A stretch of 64,000 nt of DNA from Candidatus Poribacteria bacterium (lineage in GTDB: Bacteria > Poribacteria > WGA-4E > WGA-3G): contig JAJEIE010000023.1 in assembly GCA_022827625.1 (NCBI GenBank), positions 1 to 64,000 of the forward strand, in the 5' to 3' direction. The translations under genes were made by a program, and so were the position numbers. This document shows positions 60,016-64,000 of this stretch, piece after piece. Each line of letters opens with the position of its first letter. Within the stretch, counting starts at the first letter, position 1. The notes beneath the pieces were generated by a model. That model did not search any database, had not been told where the DNA came from, and saw only the letters and a list, made by a program, of their open reading frames with translations.

Positions 60016-60708
60016 CTATTCCTCAATAACAGCATCGGCGAGTAGGTACGCAGATGCCAGAAAAATTAAACTGTATCCTATAAGCAGCTGTAGCCAAAAT
60101 TTGTTTTCTAACCCACCCGTTACCAGAAGCGAGACGGTGCATTTCGCGCCCCCCATAATGATTGGAATAACAAGCGGGAGTAAAATAACAGAGAGAAGAC
60201 TTTCACCGCCATTCGCGCTTGTAGACATACCGGCTAACAGCACACCAACCGCACAAAAACCGAGTGTCCCGATACTCAACACGCCGAACAACTTCAGTAA
60301 TATGCTCACTGTCGCCACATCAAGTAGGTCTAAGAATTGAAGCGCGATGGGCGTTATAACAATTTCCAATAAAAATAGAAAAACGACGTTACTGATAACC
60401 TTAGAGAGGTAGAGGTTACCCGCATCAACACCGGTAAGTCGAATACCTTGTAAAGCGGCGTGTGTGCGTTCTATCGTAAACGAGCGGTTCAAGGTGATAA
60501 TTCCTGCAAAAACGAACGCTGCCCAGAGGACACTCGCGGTTAATTTACCACGCTCTACCTTTTCAGGGAAAATCGGACCAAACGCAAAAGCAAAGATAAG
60601 AACAACGAGCACGCTAAAGACGAAGATTAATGCCAGCGTCTCCATTGAACGGAATTGAAGTCCAAGGTCCTTGCGAATCAACGCGCCAATTTGACGGAAC
60701 GGCTTCAT
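60016..60708 (-). CDS. ccmB: Haem exporter permease CcmB
   Basis: 230 residues with six membrane segments. N-terminal IRKDLGLQFRSMETLALI (~13-30) is characteristic, then WAAFVFAGIITLNRSF (~63-78), LEIVITPIA (~113), GFCAVGVLLAGMS (~151), and the closing region LLPLVIPIIMGGAKCTV (~175-191). It is the membrane partner of CcmA in cytochrome c maturation system I, releasing haem-loaded CcmE. Follows ccmA by 51 bases. No ccmC, D, E or F is visible in the window. The six-haem protein at 34956-35867 is a plausible client. Confidence 0.9.
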   Translation of the reverse strand: MKPFRQIGALIRKDLGLQFRSMETLALIFVFSVLVVLIFAFAFGPIFPEKVERGKLTASVLWAAFVFAGIITLNRSFTIERTHAALQGIRLTGVDAGNLYLSKVISNVVFLFLLEIVITPIALQFLDLLDVATVSILLKLFGVLSIGTLGFCAVGVLLAGMSTSANGGESLLSVILLPLVIPIIMGGAKCTVSLLVTGGLENKFWLQLLIGYSLIFLASAYLLADAVIEE

Positions 60709-60759
60709 GTCTGTCTCAATTTAGAAGTACCTATCTATATCTGCCTCAGATCGGTGTGC

Positions 60760-61455
60760 CTATAACTGCTCCTCATACGTGAGCAAAAGAGTCTCTGCCG
60801 AGATTTCATCTTTCCGTGCAACTTCTTCGAGCTCGCCATTTATCATAAAGAGAAACCGGGTACCCACGAGATAACCCAACGCCGTGTTGTGTGTCGTAAC
60901 AACAACACCTGTCCCTTTTTCGCGTTCTTTGGCAATGCGTTCAAGGACAAACTGTTGAGCAGAAGTGTCCAATCCAGAGAAGGGTTCATCAAGTAACAAT
61001 ACTGAAGGACGATGGAGAAGAGCTCTGGCAATCATAAAGCGCTGCGTCATGCCACGTGAGAAGATATGCAGGGGTTCATGGATAAAACGTTGCAGCCCGA
61101 CTTCTGTGAGAAGCGTTGTTGCGCGGTGTTCAAGATGCTCGACACCATACATCTGCCCGAAAAATTTGAGATTTTCATAAGGACTGAAGGTCGGGTAAGC
61201 CAGATGTTCATGAATGACGACTCCCAATGCCCGTCTCACATCTGAAGGATTCTCGATTGCATCCGTGCCTTCAATTTCAAGTCCTCCCGATGTCGGTCGG
61301 AGAAGCGTTGCGAGCATTTTGACGAACGTAGTTTTCCCGGCACCGTTAGGACCGAAAATCGTAACCACTTCCCCGGGATGAACTGAAAGTGTCGCGTTTT
61401 TGACAATTGAGCGGTCGCCAAAGTGCTTTGTGAGTCCGAAAGCACGGATGCGCAT
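60760..61455 (-). CDS. ccmA: ABC transporter ATPase, CcmA-like
   Basis: 231 residues. Walker A FGPNGAGKTTF (~33-43), Q-loop with VVIHEHLAYP, the signature FSRGMTQRF (~131-139, slightly degenerate from SGGQ), Walker B LLLDEPFSGLD (~150-160) and the H-loop VVTTHNT. The short form and pairing with the downstream ccmB gene identify it as CcmA rather than a generic ATPase. Acts at the inner membrane with CcmB. The gene lies 122 bases after korB on the same strand. Confidence 0.85.
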   Translation of the reverse strand: MRIRAFGLTKHFGDRSIVKNATLSVHPGEVVTIFGPNGAGKTTFVKMLATLLRPTSGGLEIEGTDAIENPSDVRRALGVVIHEHLAYPTFSPYENLKFFGQMYGVEHLEHRATTLLTEVGLQRFIHEPLHIFSRGMTQRFMIARALLHRPSVLLLDEPFSGLDTSAQQFVLERIAKEREKGTGVVVTTHNTALGYLVGTRFLFMINGELEEVARKDEISAETLLLTYEEQL

Positions 61456-61489
61456 GGTCTAAACGATTCCGTAGGAACTAAAAAAGACA

Positions 61490-61514
61490 TAGGACGGAGT
61501 ATGACCCCGCCCTA
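61490..61514. repeat. REP-like palindrome TAGGACGGAGT-ATG-ACCCCGCCCTA
   Basis: An 11-3-11 inverted repeat with two mismatches, just 3' of korB and before ccmA. Belongs with the GGGGCG-type palindromes listed at 6563, 43558 and 54307. Confidence 0.5.
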
Positions 61515-61577
61515 CAGTCAACCAATATTGTGAACAAAAGGTAGACGTGCACAACAACCTACCGACACTACATCCGT

Positions 61578-62489
61578 CTACATCATACGCCGGATAATGG
61601 CATCGCCCTGTTCTTCGGTAATACCAAGCGGTTGATGTGCAACGGGACCGTTCTGTAAAACTGGTTCCATCTCATGCAAAGCCGGACGACTGGTATCTTG
61701 ATAGAACAACCCGATCGGGATTTCGTCGCCCCATTTGACGGCTTCCTCAAGTGCTGCGGCTTTATCACTCGGATCGTGGTCCTCGAGCTCTCTGACGCGT
61801 TGTTTGAAAAAAGCACTCGTATTGTCCCTATTGAAAGTAATACATGGACTAAACACATCAATAAGAGCAAATCCGCTATGTTGCATGCCGTTGTATATCA
61901 ATTCTGTCAGTTGTCTTGGATTCCCACTAAATCCTCTGGCAACGTAAGTGGCACCGGTAACAATTGCCATCGCAATCGGATTGAGTGGTGCCTCTATATT
62001 CCCGAAGGGCGTGCTTTTCGTCTTCATATCCATCAAGCTTGTTGGCGAGGCTTGGCCAACTGTTAATCCGTAAATCTGGTTATCCATGACGATATAAAGG
62101 ATGTCAATATTTTTTCGCATCGTATGGATGAAATGGTTTCCTCCGATACCGTATCCATCTCCATCTCCGCCAGTGACAACTACGTTCATCTCATGATTGG
62201 CAAATTTCGCACCTGTTGCCACCGCAAGTGCCCGGCCATGGAGTGTATGCATCCCATAAGTCTGAATGTAGCCGGGAAGGTTAGAGGAACAACCAATACC
62301 ACTTACAGTGAGGTGTTCATGATTGCCTTTGCCGAGTTTTGCATAAGCACTCTGCAGAGAACTAAGTACACCGTAATCACCACACCCCGCACACCAATCC
62401 GGCCGCACATCGCCTTGAAAATCTTTCGCCGTAGGCGCGCCTTTAATGGGTCTTTCTCGTTTAGGTCTTTCTCGTCTTGTTCTCGCCAT
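61578..62489 (-). CDS. korB: 2-oxoacid:ferredoxin oxidoreductase, beta subunit
   Basis: 303 residues. Thiamine-diphosphate subunit: CAGCGDYGVLSSLQ (~34-47), HTLHGRALAVATG (~79-91), the TPP/Mg motif GGDGDGYGIGGNHF (~106-119) and the conserved MDNQIYGLTVGQASPTS (~136-152). With the alpha/gamma subunit encoded directly upstream (18-base gap) it oxidises 2-oxoglutarate, pyruvate or another 2-oxoacid to the acyl-CoA, reducing ferredoxin. The pair with a fused gamma-alpha subunit is most like 2-oxoglutarate synthase, but substrate choice cannot be read reliably. Confidence 0.93.
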   Translation of the reverse strand: MARTRRERPKRERPIKGAPTAKDFQGDVRPDWCAGCGDYGVLSSLQSAYAKLGKGNHEHLTVSGIGCSSNLPGYIQTYGMHTLHGRALAVATGAKFANHEMNVVVTGGDGDGYGIGGNHFIHTMRKNIDILYIVMDNQIYGLTVGQASPTSLMDMKTKSTPFGNIEAPLNPIAMAIVTGATYVARGFSGNPRQLTELIYNGMQHSGFALIDVFSPCITFNRDNTSAFFKQRVRELEDHDPSDKAAALEEAVKWGDEIPIGLFYQDTSRPALHEMEPVLQNGPVAHQPLGITEEQGDAIIRRMM

Positions 62490-62507
62490 TTGATTTATCC
62501 TCCCTTA

Positions 62508-64000
62508 TTAGACAACAATTTCTTGGTACGGCACGTAGAGGTCCGCTTTACTCGCTAAGAGTTCACGGACACCATCAGCAATGTGGTGCGGCATAAAGGG
62601 TTCGCCATCGTATTTGCGGATGTGACCATCGGCTGTAAAGCCGGTTTCACCGCGCAGGAAGCGTGCAAATTGACCGGTATAGTTACACTCCACCACAATG
62701 GCGTGCGCCGACTTTGCGAGCACTTCGTTTACCGCATCTTCGTCCATCGGATAGAGCCATTTAAAGTGAATATGGTTGGTCGGGATACCCACTTCCGCGA
62801 GCAATTCTGCAGCTTCCCCAATTACACTATGGGTCGATCCCCAACCAATGAGCGTAACTTGGGCATCTTCAGGTCCTTCAAGCATCGGCGGCGGTAAGAG
62901 TTCAAGGATACCCTCCATTTTCCGTTGCCGCTTCTCCATAATGTCGCGCCGCTTGTGCGGATTCGTGAACTCATCACTAATCAAAGTCCCATCTTCGGCG
63001 TGGTCATCGGTAGCAACGACATGAACGTGCCCTGGAGTACCAGGAATTGCTCGGGGTGAGATGCCACTATCGGTGATTTGATACCGAAGATATTCACCTT
63101 CGGGCTGGACGGGACCACTGATAAGTGCGCCGCGATCGATTTCCGGCTGCCAATTGATGGAGGCAGGGTCAAAGGTTGTGAAACCCATTGAGAGGGTGAG
63201 GTCGGAAAGGACCATAGTGGGGCACTGGAATTTGTCTGCAAGATTGAAGACTTCAGGGATGGTGTCGAAACCGTCCATGATACTCGTGGGTGCAACAACG
63301 ATTTTCGGAAAATCGCCTTGGCTGGCACCGAGAATTTGCCAGAGATCGCCCTGTTCGGTTTTTGTAGGCAGTCCTGTGGAGGGGCCCCCGCGTTGGACGT
63401 TGATAACGACAATCGGGATCTCCATCATGCCGGCACTGCCAATAGCTTCCGACATGAGTGCGAATCCACCGCCTGACGTTGCACACATCGCGCGGGCCCC
63501 GGCGTGTGCCGCGCCAATAACCATATTAACAACGCTAATTTCGTCTTCGCACTGGCGAACCATAATGCTCAGATCGCGAGCATTGTTTGCCATCCAGTGT
63601 AGTACCCCCGTTGAGGGACTCATCGGATAGGCAGCGTAAAATTTAACCCCTGCCGCTGCGCCTCCCATCGCCATCGCTGAATTCCCATCAACGACAGCAA
63701 GAGCAGGTTCCTGTTTCTCAAATTGCGTATCGAATGCCGTGAAGTTTTCAGCTGCATGAGTATACCCCGCCCTTGCAACATCAATATTCGCATCAACGAG
63801 TGCTTGCCCTTTCCGGCTGAATGTCAGGTCAAGGATATCCTCAAACACCTTTAAATCTGCCCCTACCAGTTTCAAAGCTACACCGAGCATACAGACGTTT
63901 AGCATTAGTTTTCTTCTATCAGTGTTGTTAGATAACGCCGAATAGGAGATAGGACAGAGTTGGATGTCGTTGCGTTCGGGTTCGGTTTTAACATCATCGC
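62508..64000 (-). CDS. korA: 2-oxoacid:ferredoxin oxidoreductase, fused gamma/alpha subunit, partial (N-terminus beyond the right edge)
   Basis: The frame is open from the stop at 62508 to the window edge (497 visible codons; ATG 63905 is internal). The edge segment (ERNDIQLCPISYSALSNN then RRKLMLNVCMLG) belongs to the gamma domain, so the start is further right. The alpha part follows from about residue 95 of the visible protein: GNSAMAMGGAAAGVKFYAAYPMSPSTG in two blocks, ARAMCATSGGGFALMSEAIG, and VVINVQRGGPSTGLPT. GDLWQILGASQGDFP comes next, and FKWLYPMDEDAVNEVL near the C-terminus. Overall the classic gamma-alpha fusion of the KorA type. Followed by korB with an 18-base gap. Electrons go to ferredoxin. 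Confidence 0.92.
   Translation of the reverse strand, partial: DDVKTEPERNDIQLCPISYSALSNNTDRRKLMLNVCMLGVALKLVGADLKVFEDILDLTFSRKGQALVDANIDVARAGYTHAAENFTAFDTQFEKQEPALAVVDGNSAMAMGGAAAGVKFYAAYPMSPSTGVLHWMANNARDLSIMVRQCEDEISVVNMVIGAAHAGARAMCATSGGGFALMSEAIGSAGMMEIPIVVINVQRGGPSTGLPTKTEQGDLWQILGASQGDFPKIVVAPTSIMDGFDTIPEVFNLADKFQCPTMVLSDLTLSMGFTTFDPASINWQPEIDRGALISGPVQPEGEYLRYQITDSGISPRAIPGTPGHVHVVATDDHAEDGTLISDEFTNPHKRRDIMEKRQRKMEGILELLPPPMLEGPEDAQVTLIGWGSTHSVIGEAAELLAEVGIPTNHIHFKWLYPMDEDAVNEVLAKSAHAIVVECNYTGQFARFLRGETGFTADGHIRKYDGEPFMPHHIADGVRELLASKADLYVPYQEIVV

Overview
The window reads as one contig of a free-living or host-associated environmental bacterium with moderate GC. It carries no tRNA or rRNA gene that I can recognise. 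The gene mix resembles what I know of Candidatus Poribacteria (sponge-associated and marine bacteria). The signs are three phytanoyl-CoA dioxygenase (PhyH) paralogues, several Gfo/Idh/MocA, sugar-isomerase and DUF1080 proteins, DUF6785-like membrane proteins, huge secreted lamin-tail and Ig-like proteins, and a characteristic C-terminal module on the 943-residue secreted protein. This assignment is inference from gene content; a marker-gene tree would settle it.

Layout. 1-5914: two very large exported proteins on the minus strand. The first runs off the left edge and has Ig-like domains followed by a YWTD-type propeller. The second has three lamin-tail domains. 5915-6884 is a long gene-poor stretch with short repeats. 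6885-13549: a small membrane protein with a Gln/Gly repeat, two tandem-duplicated substrate-binding lipoproteins, an adenine-methyltransferase-like gene, an FAD oxidoreductase whose start codon appears lost, and two hypotheticals. 13800-22105 (minus): PhyH, an enolase-superfamily enzyme, DUF1854 plus an unusual ABC exporter, then cupin, SDR and NhaC antiporter. 22328-29063 (plus): AAA ATPase-nuclease, ribokinase, a 982-residue TPR protein, biotin ligase and DUF523. 29073-30912: trpC-trpD. 31151-38448: GNAT, DUF6785-like membrane protein, a nuclease-less Rpn-type tail protein, PhyH, a six-haem cytochrome, DUF1080, Gfo/Idh/MocA and DUF5069. 38575-43407 (minus): proA, proB, obgE, a copper-chaperone-like protein and endonuclease IV. 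43591-53669: a sugar/alcohol oxidoreductase region including an NDP-sugar dehydratase-like enzyme, PhyH and two dehydrogenases.

53709-56140 is the mobile hot spot. It holds a 38-codon IS3-type orfA stub, an internally deleted and frameshifted IS1595-type element, a 151-bp MITE with 11-bp perfect terminal repeats and a 9-bp target duplication, and a tnpB-only IS605/IS1341-type element with an intact RuvC site. The element's right end supplies a ribosome-binding site and start codon to a cupin gene. 56173-64000 returns to housekeeping genes: an orphan methyltransferase, ankyrin protein, FtsB-like protein, enolase, CcmB and CcmA, and 2-oxoacid:ferredoxin oxidoreductase beta and alpha (alpha runs off the right edge).

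Several families of short palindromic intergenic repeats are scattered through the window. I see no CRISPR array and no complete known defence island. The nearest thing to a new system is the TnpB element with its captured downstream gene, and secondarily the ABC exporter with an added lipid-binding-like domain and zinc finger beside DUF1854.
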